Both the position numbers and the translations under genes were made by a program. A model generated the notes under the pieces. It did no database searches. It had not been told where the DNA came from and saw only the letters and a list, made by a program, of their open reading frames with translations. From Sporosarcina sp. BP05 (GTDB lineage Bacteria; Bacillota; Bacilli; Bacillales_A; Planococcaceae), in NCBI RefSeq assembly GCF_014282005.1, contig NZ_JACFTD010000005.1, positions 124,001 through 188,000 on the forward strand: a DNA stretch of 64,000 bases, written 5' to 3'. This document shows, in pieces, positions 1 through 6,851 of the stretch. Positions within the stretch are counted from its first letter, which is position 1. Every line of letters begins with the position of its first letter.

Positions 1-171
1 TGCTGAACGCAGGTCCGCAACACGGCCTTTTTCTTTCACAACAGTAAGCCCTACTTCATTAGCAAGTGCGATTCCTGCTGAATCATAGCCTCGATATTCT
101 AACTTTTCAAGTCCCTTTACCAGAATTTCTTTAGCATCTAACTCACCAATATAACCTACTATTCCACACAT
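1..171 (-). CDS. glmS: Glutamine--fructose-6-phosphate aminotransferase, N-terminal part
   Basis: GlmS makes glucosamine-6-phosphate, the first committed step of amino-sugar and cell-wall precursor synthesis in the cytosol. Only the first 57 codons lie in the window; the gene runs off the left edge. The product begins MCGIVGYIG, so Cys2 is the N-terminal nucleophile of the glutaminase domain, followed by the family segment [11 protein letters not shown] at residues 25-35. A GGAGG ribosome site precedes the ATG by about 7 bases. A glmS ribozyme fills the leader, which independently confirms the assignment. Confidence 0.97.
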   Translation of the reverse strand, partial: MCGIVGYIGELDAKEILVKGLEKLEYRGYDSAGIALANEVGLTVVKEKGRVADLRSA

Positions 172-234
172 ATTTATTCCTCCGATGTTTGCAAAATAAG
201 CAACATTTAACTACACCACAGCTGTATTAGAGAA

Positions 235-418
235 GTGTACTTGCATATCACTTGAAGTATTTGCCTTTTTGCTCCTTTGTCCATTCGATTGCTCAAATGA
301 TTTACTAGCAAAATTACAACCGGGCAATTGCGATCGGGAGGCTTCCGCCGAAAATTCGATACTCCTCCACCTCGTCTGCTGAAAATTAGTGACGTCCGAT
401 TTCTTCAGCACTGGCGCT
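235..418 (-). ncRNA. glmS ribozyme (glucosamine-6-phosphate riboswitch-ribozyme)
   Basis: The glmS leader reads AGCGCCAG at its 5' end (cleavage expected between 418 and 417), then the core segments GACGAGGTGGAGG, TATCGAATTTTCGGCGGA and GCCTCCCG, which match the glmS ribozyme consensus. Farther 3', ATCATTTGA and TCAAGTGAT can pair as the P4 helix with one G-U pair. In the known family, binding of glucosamine-6-phosphate triggers self-cleavage and destabilises the mRNA, giving feedback control. The 3' boundary is approximate. Confidence 0.93.
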
Positions 419-520
419 TAAACTGTTTTCCGATTTATGTTTAACGTGTGGTTTTCACTCCTTTTACACGCGGTGACCAATAGCCTCTCTATTTAGAAGT
501 GGCTATGAATCAACTTTATT

Positions 521-550
521 ATCTTACAGAAGTTGCTGTTTTCTTGTCAA
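521..550 (-). promoter_or_regulatory. Likely sigma-A promoter for glmS
   Basis: On the minus strand TTGACA (545-550) and TAAGAT (521-526) are separated by 18 bases, about 100 bases upstream of the ribozyme cleavage site. The spacing is one base longer than ideal. It is the only good -35/-10 pair I see ahead of the ribozyme. Confidence 0.6.
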
Positions 551-660
551 TAAATAACGAGTGTAAGACTAGATTGGTAATTGATTCTCTGGTAGTATCG
601 ATATGATTTAAAATCTAATCCTACTAACTAAAGTATGCGGATTGCTAGTTAAACTGTGAT

Positions 661-709
661 GTTTTTTCAAAAAACAAAAAAATCAGCCCGTTGTACGAAA
701 CGGCTGATT
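661..709 (-). terminator. Rho-independent terminator of the VTT membrane protein gene
   Basis: The minus strand folds AATCAGCCGTTTCG / ACAACGGGCTGATT into a stem (681-709) followed by a long T-rich run (661-680). It lies about 25 bases past the stop codon of the gene at 735-1283. Confidence 0.85.
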
Positions 710-734
710 ACTTTTAGTGAAGAGAACCCGTTCT

Positions 735-1283
735 TTATTTTAAGGAACTCCTTCTTACTAATACGCCAATAATGATAAGGGATGAAATTCCTAAGATCAC
801 TTTGCCTTGCCCACTCCAGTTAAGAACTTGCAAAGTAGAGTATGCTTCAATAACAAGTGCAGGTATTTTCCCAAGTGTACTGGCTATCGAAAAATTCATC
901 ATACCAACATTGCTACTCGCACTCGCCAAAGTAACTAAACCTGACGGCATAAACGGGAATACCCTGGATGCTAAAATTAGTAAAAAAGCTTCTATTCCCT
1001 TTGTTCTATTTAATCTAATTAAATACTCATTGTTAATAGTGACCTTATTCCTGACTTTGTTTATACCTTTTCGATATAGGTTAAAGCTAACCATTGCTCC
1101 CAAAGCCTCTCCTATAATAGAAAGAATTAACCCATTCCAAAATCCAAAGAAACTAATATTTGCTGCCGTTACAAATACGCTTGGTATAAAACCCAAGACA
1201 CTAATACTAATATTTAAAATGATACTTATCAAAACAGCGAGTAGACCGCTATTTTCAAACCATTGCAAAACCTCTTCTACCAT
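735..1283 (-). CDS. TVP38/TMEM64 (VTT/DedA-like) membrane protein
   Basis: A 182-residue integral membrane protein with about five hydrophobic segments. The stretch FLLILASRVFPFMPSGLV (about residues 100-120) is the characteristic core of the TVP38/TMEM64 or VTT family, re-entrant-loop membrane proteins related to DedA that are linked to lipid scrambling or transport. The exact substrate of this member cannot be told from sequence. I chose the ATG at 1283, which has a weak GGTGGT site upstream; a GTG three codons earlier (1292) is the alternative. It stands alone between glmS and a GNAT operon, with its own terminator. Confidence 0.85.
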   Translation of the reverse strand: MVEEVLQWFENSGLLAVLISIILNISISVLGFIPSVFVTAANISFFGFWNGLILSIIGEALGAMVSFNLYRKGINKVRNKVTINNEYLIRLNRTKGIEAFLLILASRVFPFMPSGLVTLASASSNVGMMNFSIASTLGKIPALVIEAYSTLQVLNWSGQGKVILGISSLIIIGVLVRRSSLK

Positions 1284-1365
1284 ATGCACCACCGAGTTTC
1301 ATAAGTTGTAATAACCGTTTATTTTACACATCCAACTAAACTCGTTTCTTCAGTAAGAACTTAAC

Positions 1366-1872
1366 TTATTTTATCATTAGTGATAAATATTCGTCGTTAT
1401 AATATTTATCACTAATTTTAAGTGCTTTCTCTTCCAGCCCAAGGACTTTAAATCCTAATTTTGTATATAGTTTTTTTGCTTTTTCATTAGTAGTAACTAC
1501 AGTTAAATTAAGTTTTTCTATCGTTTCAATTGTTTCTGCTTTGTTAATTGCTTCAGTAAGTAGTTCTTTCCCTACACCTAAACCACGTATGTCAGGATTT
1601 ACGTACATTGCCAATATATTTGCCTTGTGTCTAAGATTTAACTGTGTTTCTTGAAGTAATGTAACTACTCCCATAAGTTCTCCATTGTTAAATGCCCCAT
1701 ATGTAAAGTTTCCTTTACTCGATAAATTCTTTGCAACGCTTTCTACTGGGTTTTCTCTTCTTACAGCTTCTTCATAGTTTGTTGCAAAAGCCTCTGGATT
1801 AAGCTTTAACGCCTCCAACCTTAATTCCCAGTACCTTTTTGCATCTGATGGTTTGAGCAATCTTATTTCAAT
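1366..1872 (-). CDS. GNAT-family N-acetyltransferase with apparent AUU start codon
   Basis: The acetyl-CoA binding motif appears as VNPDIRGLGVGKELL, preceded by a beta strand and followed by the family's C-terminal NEKAKKLYTKLGF, so this is a GNAT acetyltransferase; its substrate is unknown. The first conventional start is a TTG at 1860, but it lies inside the usual first beta strand (IEIRLLKPSDA) and 20 bases from the ribosome site. An AGAGGGGG site at 1881-1888 overlaps the end of cutC and sits 8 bases before an ATT codon at 1870-1872, in frame, which restores the normal N-terminus. I therefore infer an AUU start and translational coupling to cutC; 168 residues result. Confidence 0.82.
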   Translation of the reverse strand: MEIRLLKPSDAKRYWELRLEALKLNPEAFATNYEEAVRRENPVESVAKNLSSKGNFTYGAFNNGELMGVVTLLQETQLNLRHKANILAMYVNPDIRGLGVGKELLTEAINKAETIETIEKLNLTVVTTNEKAKKLYTKLGFKVLGLEEKALKISDKYYNDEYLSLMIK

Positions 1873-1886
1873 AAATATTTCCCCCT

Positions 1887-2582
1887 CTATTCGCTCAATT
1901 TCTTAAGTTCGCTTTTTATCGCCCTAAATTCCGTTGGATCAATCGGATACCTGAAACTTCGATTAACACGAACAGCCGACCCAAAATGAACTTCTTCTAG
2001 TCCAGTTGCAGAAACTAATGAAGACAGTGTTTCAGGGTTCATACCATTGCCTGCTAAAATTCGAACAGATGTATTTTTAGACTTGTCCACCAATTTTTTA
2101 AGCTGTTCGGCAGCTTCTGGTGCCGGTGCTTGGCCTCCCGAAGTCAAAATCCGCTGAATCTGTGGGAAACTAGCAATGACTTCTAACGCTTCCACCTGAT
2201 CTTCAATCTCATCAAATGCACGGTGGAAAGTAACTTTCATCTCCCCAGCTTCCTCCAATAAACGTGATAGAGCTTTCTTATTTACTTTGCGCTCCTCAGT
2301 TAGTACTCCAATAACGACTCCCGAAGCTCCTGCACGTTTAATATGGCGAATATCGGCTATCATTACAGCTAAGTCATTGTCATCATAGTGAAAAGTTCGA
2401 CTATGGGGCCGAACGATTACATGAACAGGAATATTTACTCCCTCAATTACTGCTTCCACCAATCCCATACTTGGCGTTAGCCCACCTTCAGACAAAGCTG
2501 CACAAAGTTCCAATCGATTGGCACCACTTCGTTCTGCAGCAATTGCATCTGCCAAACTTGTAGCTATTATTTCTAACATCAT
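1887..2582 (-). CDS. cutC: CutC family protein
   Basis: A 231-residue TIM-barrel protein of the CutC family, historically called copper homeostasis protein although the molecular function is not settled. It shows the family signatures ERSGANRLELCA near the N-terminus, HVIVRPH in the middle and TSGGQAPAPEAA plus ILAGNGMNPET toward the C-terminus. An ATG pair at 2582 and 2579 follows a GGAGGAG site. It is the middle gene of a minus-strand operon: GNAT (2604-3071), cutC, GNAT (1366-1872), with 21 bases to the upstream gene and overlap of the next gene's ribosome site. Confidence 0.92.
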   Translation of the reverse strand: MMLEIIATSLADAIAAERSGANRLELCAALSEGGLTPSMGLVEAVIEGVNIPVHVIVRPHSRTFHYDDNDLAVMIADIRHIKRAGASGVVIGVLTEERKVNKKALSRLLEEAGEMKVTFHRAFDEIEDQVEALEVIASFPQIQRILTSGGQAPAPEAAEQLKKLVDKSKNTSVRILAGNGMNPETLSSLVSATGLEEVHFGSAVRVNRSFRYPIDPTEFRAIKSELKKLSE

Positions 2583-2603
2583 TATGATTAACTCCTCCTA
2601 TGC

Positions 2604-3071
2604 CTACAGTTGGTAACACATCACAATGAGTTCGCCACTCCTCCCCAACTCTCGAACGCCTTTATCAATATAGCCACAGTTTTTATACAAAGCTTGGGCT
2701 ATCTCATTTTTAACATTTACAGCAAGTACGATTTCATCAATGCCACTAAAATGACTTCTAACAAATTCCGGTGTAAGCATCAATGCATTCTTCCCATAGC
2801 CTTTACCTTGCTGATGAAAATCGGTAGAAAAACTTCTAATTAATATAGCATTGTCATTAGGGGAAAAAGGCTTGACACCTTCTCCTTTATGTAAGCTAAA
2901 GAACGTTACCAATTGCTCGTTTTCTACTGCTAAAATCGAATATCGATTTGGTTCTGCATTCGAAAGGTCAATAGCGTCTTTGGGCGTCCCCGTAAATCGT
3001 AGCTGTTCGTCGGTTAATATGTAGTTTTCAATAAGCTTATCAAATTGATGATTATAAAAATGGAGTTTCAT
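2604..3071 (-). CDS. GNAT-family N-acetyltransferase
   Basis: A 155-residue acetyltransferase. FHQQGKGYGKNALML is the pyrophosphate-binding loop, and VLAVNVKNEIAQALYKNCGY is the conserved C-terminal strand-helix region of GNAT enzymes; substrate unknown. The frame stays open upstream to 3185, but the ATG at 3071 has an AAAGGGA site and starts at the usual first strand (MKLHFYNHQF), while the upstream codons run into a degenerate copy of the intergenic hairpin element at 3101-3175. First gene of the operon with cutC. Confidence 0.88.
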   Translation of the reverse strand: MKLHFYNHQFDKLIENYILTDEQLRFTGTPKDAIDLSNAEPNRYSILAVENEQLVTFFSLHKGEGVKPFSPNDNAILIRSFSTDFHQQGKGYGKNALMLTPEFVRSHFSGIDEIVLAVNVKNEIAQALYKNCGYIDKGVRELGRSGELIVMCYQL

Positions 3072-3100
3072 ATATTCTATCCCTTTCCAAAACAGTGTTA

Positions 3101-3175
3101 ATTTTATTTGATAATAAGTTATGATAAAGATTCCCTTCAATTCCGCTTCGGCTACCCCTGTTAGGAGCCTTCGCT
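3101..3175 (-). repeat. Deleted copy of the intergenic hairpin element (copy 3)
   Basis: On the minus strand this starts AGCGAAGGCTCC, continues AGGGGTAGCCGAAGC and then jumps directly to GGAATTGAAGGGAATC and an AT-rich tail ending in AACTTATTATC. Compared with the full copies at 10034-10187 and 59900-60048 it keeps the left arm and the right flank but has lost the central hairpin and right arm, apparently by deletion between short AGC repeats. It lies 30 bases upstream of the GNAT gene, in the same orientation as that gene. Confidence 0.75.
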
Positions 3176-3226
3176 GAATTTCCACTTATAGTCATTTGCC
3201 CATTATATTTAGATGGTTCTATGTAT

Positions 3227-3456
3227 TCATTTCGAATAATAATCAAGCATTCCCATTGAACTGATTTGCATATCTAGTTCAATTAAACCGTACACCTCAT
3301 TATCATCAGGAACTTCAATCTCCATCAGGTATCCCCTTACTCGACCAGAAGTCGTTACGCAAGTACTTCATGACCTTTTTGTTCAGCAACAACAGCCTCC
3401 GCCCCCCAACCGAACGTAGGTTCGAATCTGTTTAAATATAACCAAATCACATCCAT
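3227..3456 (-). pseudogene. Decayed gene remnant of unknown family
   Basis: Two open stretches on the minus strand look like one coding region broken by a frameshift. The first (3355-3456) reads FEPTFGWGAEAVVAEQKGHE near its end; the second (3227 to about 3350) reads TTSGRVRGYLMEIEVPDDNE and ends in a stop at 3227. A 32-codon ATG frame with an AAGGGG site (3323-3325 start) exists in the second part, so a surviving micro-ORF is possible. I do not recognise the family. Nothing upstream to 3590 extends it. Confidence 0.4.
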
Positions 3457-3594
3457 CTATTAAATAGATTCTGTCGTTCAATTAAATAAAACCTTGTTTA
3501 TGCATTATGCAAGCACCCTACAATGATTATTCCAAAGTGTTTATTTTATTATATCAGCAATTATCGGAGTTATCGCTAAACTTATGAACTATAA

Positions 3595-3641
3595 CAAATA
3601 AAAAACACCCCACCCCATTTTTTTCCAATGAGTGAGATGTT
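3595..3641 (-). terminator. Terminator of the SEC-C protein gene
   Basis: The minus strand pairs ACATCTCACTCATT with ATGGGGTGGGGTGT, using several G-U pairs, and is followed by TTTTTTATTT. It begins about 20 bases past the stop at 3660. Confidence 0.8.
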
Positions 3642-3659
3642 CTTTACTAAAGTCACGGA

Positions 3660-4649
3660 TCAGTCCTTGCTACTATAATACGCATTTAAATCATTATAAT
3701 ATTTATTCAATGAAGAGGTAGAGATTTCAAACCATTCGGCAATCTCTTTTACAGTTATCGTTAGTGGTTCAAATAAGGCATTTTCCTGGCCAAATCGAAT
3801 CGCTCCAGCCGCAATCGCTACTTCTTTTCGTGCATTCGGCTGCTGTTCCACCAAATAATCTTCTATAATTTCTATTAGCTGATCAGATTCTCGGTCATTT
3901 TCCTCTAAAAACTCGATTGCTTTTTGGAGGACACCCGCTTCAAAGTTGGTAAATTCTCCGCCGTCATAGCCATCCTCACCAAGCAACTTCCAAAATGCAA
4001 TTCCATTTTCTTTCAAAAATATGGAAACAGAATGTTCTTCTTGTGATTCAAATTGCCTCACGAATTTCACGAATGCTTTTGTATGGTCGGTTGGGAAGAA
4101 AATCAAGCTTGAAACCGCTAAATAGTGATTATCTTTCGATGAGCCGTCCGGTAAAATGAAGCAATACACATGGACGCCTACTGGAACAGGCTTTTCACTT
4201 TCGCGTCGTAAATGTATCGTTTCATCTTTCAAGATATTTTTAACCGACATATAAGTCTCGTCAACAGCTACTACTTCTCCAATGAAAACACGTGGATCAG
4301 ACCATGTTTCTAACACATTCACTACAGATGGACGGATGATTTTCTTTTGCTGCTTCTTCATATAGTTCTTCCAAATGTCCGGTTTGTGATGGAAAAAGAA
4401 TTCATCCATGACAATCGCTTCAATCATTTCCTCGACTAAATACTTCTTAAGGGGCTCACTCCATTTTTTTACCAAGCCCAAGAATTCATTTAGGTCACAT
4501 TTTTCAGGGTACTCTTCGTAAAAAGCTTGCAAAATTCTTTCTAGTTCTTCCGATTGCACTTCTTCTATTGAAAATGTCGCTTTCGATTCACAACATTTTT
4601 TATACTTTTTTCCACTGCCACAGAGACATGGATCATTACGTCCAACCAC
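3660..4649 (-). CDS. SEC-C zinc-finger protein of unknown function
   Basis: A 329-residue soluble protein. Its N-terminus carries the SEC-C metal-binding motif CxCx8CC (Cys8, Cys10, Cys19, Cys20), the same zinc finger found at the end of SecA and in many stand-alone proteins. The remaining 300 residues are acidic and helical with a central beta-rich part; the last 40 (ITVKEIAEWFEISTSSLNKY, about residues 295-315) look like a small helix-turn-helix. Function unknown; a nucleic-acid or ribosome-related role is only a guess. Single gene with its own terminator. Confidence 0.85.
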   Translation of the reverse strand: MVGRNDPCLCGSGKKYKKCCESKATFSIEEVQSEELERILQAFYEEYPEKCDLNEFLGLVKKWSEPLKKYLVEEMIEAIVMDEFFFHHKPDIWKNYMKKQQKKIIRPSVVNVLETWSDPRVFIGEVVAVDETYMSVKNILKDETIHLRRESEKPVPVGVHVYCFILPDGSSKDNHYLAVSSLIFFPTDHTKAFVKFVRQFESQEEHSVSIFLKENGIAFWKLLGEDGYDGGEFTNFEAGVLQKAIEFLEENDRESDQLIEIIEDYLVEQQPNARKEVAIAAGAIRFGQENALFEPLTITVKEIAEWFEISTSSLNKYYNDLNAYYSSKD

Positions 4650-4850
4650 ATTAACACGTCCTTTTATTAATTAAGAATACATTTAAGTCTAACATGCCTA
4701 TGCAAAAATAATAAGTGCCCATTTCTAGTTTGCTAGTTTGGTTCACTCGTCAACAACGTGAGTATTTACGGTACTATTTCAGAAATCATTCCCTGATTAT
4801 ACCCAGTTCTGAACATACACATCTATACTACATCCGCCATTTTAAAATAA

Positions 4851-4890
4851 TGAAAAAAACGACCGTCAGGGCTTTTGCCCGTTAAGTCGT
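4851..4890 (-). terminator. Terminator overlapping the end of the 45-codon gene
   Basis: The minus strand forms ACGACTTAACGGGC...GCCCTGACGGTCGT with a bulged middle, followed by seven T. The stop codon of the small gene at 4866 lies inside the stem. Confidence 0.8.
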
Positions 4891-5003
4891 CTGTCCTCTC
4901 TTTGCAGTGAAAGAACTCGCTTCTCACCGCTTGTCATTCTTTTAGGCTTTATTTGTCTTCGATGATCCTCAACAATCGCCTGTAAATTCACAACATCTAT
5001 CAT
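4866..5003 (-). CDS. Small basic protein, 45 residues
   Basis: An ATG at 5003 follows a GGAGGGA ribosome site, and the frame closes inside a strong intrinsic terminator. The product is hydrophilic and strongly basic (MIDVVNLQAIVEDHRRQ at the N-terminus, many Lys/Arg after that) with no membrane segment or cysteine. Gene-like punctuation on both sides argues that it is expressed. I do not recognise the family; small Fur-regulated basic proteins were considered, but the sequence does not clearly match. Confidence 0.6.
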   Translation of the reverse strand: MIDVVNLQAIVEDHRRQIKPKRMTSGEKRVLSLQREDRRLNGQKP

Positions 5004-5516
5004 GAACTATTCCCTCCGTTTCCTACTCACTCAATAGCGTATGTACTAAAAACGGAATGGATACGCCGTATCGGCATGTTGTACTTTTCTGAATACTCCC
5101 GCATTAGTTTCCCAGGAAATAATTCGTGTTCGTTTTGGATCCAACCTATTTTACCCTGAAAATGATTTGATCAATAAGTAATAGTTTAACAATGAATTTA
5201 CGACATAAAAATAGTAACCTTTCGTTTTTATCAACACTACTTCGACTAATTTTCTCCCCTGTGCTTTTCACTGCACACTAACACTTAATATAAAAACTAT
5301 TGACGAAAGATTAAACTTTAGTTTACACTTTTCATGAAGCTCCTTTTACTAGTATAGGTAACTGATTTAGTCGTCGTTTCCTTGCTACTAATTAGGGCAT
5401 TTTTTTGCGAGTAATTAATCAATTCTTAAAGCAGCTCCACTATTTCTTACTGCAACACTAATGCAATTCTAGTGAATATCTACTGATTAACTTATCTGCA
5501 TATGTTGAAGAAATGA
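5004..5516. other. AT-rich intergenic stretch, no gene seen
   Basis: No open frame with a ribosome site on either strand, no hairpin of note. It lies upstream of the TnpB remnant and probably includes decayed insertion-sequence DNA that can no longer be recognised. Confidence 0.5.
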
Positions 5517-5789
5517 ATACCTATATTAACCGAGGAATCCTACACCTCCAAAGCTAGTTTTCTTGATGGCGACGATATTCACACTTATGGCGAAAATGAT
5601 ACGAAGAAACCGTTCTCTGGTAAGCGTATTAAAAGAGGTCTGTATTGCTCAGGTGGAAATTTGTTAATCAACGCTGATGTGAATGGTGCAGCAAATATTT
5701 TGAAGAAAGCATTGTATAGGTTAACAAAAGAAACTGATCTCAATATTAAAACAGTGAATGTTTGGAACCCAAAATCAATTGTTATGTAA
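5517..5789 (+). pseudogene. tnpB: IS605/IS1341-type TnpB (OrfB), C-terminal remnant
   Basis: The frame from about 5517 to the TAA at 5787 reads ILTEESYTSKASFLDGDD, then GKRIKRGLYCSGG and LINADVNGAANILKKALYR. These are the signature C-terminal zinc-finger/RuvC-III segments of TnpB, the RNA-guided nuclease of IS200/IS605 elements and ancestor of Cas12. A TGA lies just upstream, and the preceding ~300 residues, including the first RuvC motifs, are missing, so it cannot be functional. No tnpA partner is visible. Codon use is like the neighbours, suggesting an old insertion. Confidence 0.85.
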
Positions 5790-5967
5790 AAGAAGTCCCA
5801 ACGGCAAGACCAATGGGATAGAGGGTCTGGGCGTTAGTAGACCGCCAATGTGACAGCCCCACTGCTGTTTAATCGTTCAGGTTCGCTTAGATATTAAGAG
5901 AATTCATCGACACGACAGATACCCCATCCTCAAAAATGCGTTAGCCTTTTAGGTGGGGGGGCATTCA
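5790..5967 (+). other. Right-end region of the dead TnpB element (possible omega-RNA scaffold relic)
   Basis: In intact elements the 3' end of tnpB and the right end encode the omega/reRNA guide scaffold. Here the DNA after the stop is unusually GC-rich and foldable (AGAAGTCCCAACGGCAAGAC, then CCCATC ... GGTGGGG pairing around 5924-5960). The position fits, but I cannot define the exact element end or guide from sequence alone. Confidence 0.45.
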
Positions 5968-5995
5968 TTGACTAAGGAATGTTATACTTTATAAT
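5968..5995 (+). promoter_or_regulatory. Sigma-A promoter of the polyamine operon
   Basis: TTGACT (5968-5973), 16 bases, TATAAT (5990-5995). Transcription would begin near 6002, so the possible TTG at 6001 cannot be used and an ATG at 6010 would be almost leaderless; this supports the ATG at 6022 for speD. The promoter directly abuts the TnpB right-end remnant. Confidence 0.8.
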
Positions 5996-6021
5996 AAGAT
6001 TTGTTTTACATGAAAGGCGTG

Positions 6022-6840
6022 ATGGAAGGGTTGGAAAATAAGCTGAAGCTTTATGGCTTTAACAACCTCACAAAGACCCTTAGCTTCAACATCTATGATG
6101 TTTGCTATGCGAAAAGTGAGCGGGAGCAAAGTGAATATATTGCTTATATCGATGAGCAATATAATTCTGATAGATTAACCAGTATTCTGTATGAAGTGAC
6201 AGAAATTATCGGGGCACACGTCTTGAATGTCAGTAAACAGGATTACGATCCACAGGGTGCAAGTGTTACGATTCTTATTTCGGAGGAAGCCTTTCCTGTC
6301 GCTTTGATTGATGAATCGTGTAATCAAGGTGAACGTACTATTTTGGGAACTCGTAAAACGGTCGTAGGACACTTGGATAAAAGTCACGTTACCGTCCACA
6401 CATATCCGGAATATCATCCTGATAATTCTATCGCTACTTTTCGAGTCGATATTGATGTTTCAACGTGTGGCACAATTTCCCCGTTGAATGCACTTGATTA
6501 TTTGATTGGAAGTTTCGATTCAGACATTATCACGACTGATTATCGAGTACGTGGATTTACACGCAATATGGAAGGTGAAAAACTTTATATAGATCATTCG
6601 ATTGAGTCCATTCGTGATTATATCAACAGTGATACATTGCTGAAATACGATTGGAAAGATATCAATGTACACCAATCCAATATTTTTCATACAAAACTTC
6701 TGATTAAAGACATAAACCTGCAGAACTATTTGTTCAATACGGAGGTCTCCGAGCTGCCTCTTAATGAAAGGCTCGAAATCACAACCATGTTGCGCAAAGA
6801 GATGACTGAAATTTTTAATGGTTCTAATATAGATGAATGA
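6022..6840 (+). CDS. speD: S-adenosylmethionine decarboxylase proenzyme, E. coli-type
   Basis: Makes decarboxylated S-adenosylmethionine, the aminopropyl donor for spermidine synthesis. The 272-residue product matches the long E. coli-type SpeD along its length, from KLYGFNNLTKTLSFNIYD to the C-terminal EITTMLRKEMTEIF. The self-cleavage site is in LDKSHVTVHTYPE; Ser121 should become the pyruvoyl group. Bacillus subtilis uses a much shorter SpeD type, so this class is notable for a Bacillota genome. The start at 6022 has AAAGG just upstream and sits 20 bases from the predicted transcription start. First gene of the polyamine operon. Confidence 0.95.
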   Translation: MEGLENKLKLYGFNNLTKTLSFNIYDVCYAKSEREQSEYIAYIDEQYNSDRLTSILYEVTEIIGAHVLNVSKQDYDPQGASVTILISEEAFPVALIDESCNQGERTILGTRKTVVGHLDKSHVTVHTYPEYHPDNSIATFRVDIDVSTCGTISPLNALDYLIGSFDSDIITTDYRVRGFTRNMEGEKLYIDHSIESIRDYINSDTLLKYDWKDINVHQSNIFHTKLLIKDINLQNYLFNTEVSELPLNERLEITTMLRKEMTEIFNGSNIDE

Positions 6841-6851
6841 GGGGTGATTAC

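Noticed and set aside
211-411. 66-codon open frame on the plus strand near glmS
   Set aside because: It lies antisense to the glmS ribozyme and has no ribosome site; the ribozyme explains the conservation.
772-1311. 179-codon open frame opposite the VTT protein gene
   Set aside because: Mirror frame of a hydrophobic membrane protein; no start signal and no domain.
5790-5967. CRISPR-like or active guide RNA locus
   Set aside because: No repeat-spacer pattern, and the TnpB gene is truncated; at most a relic scaffold.
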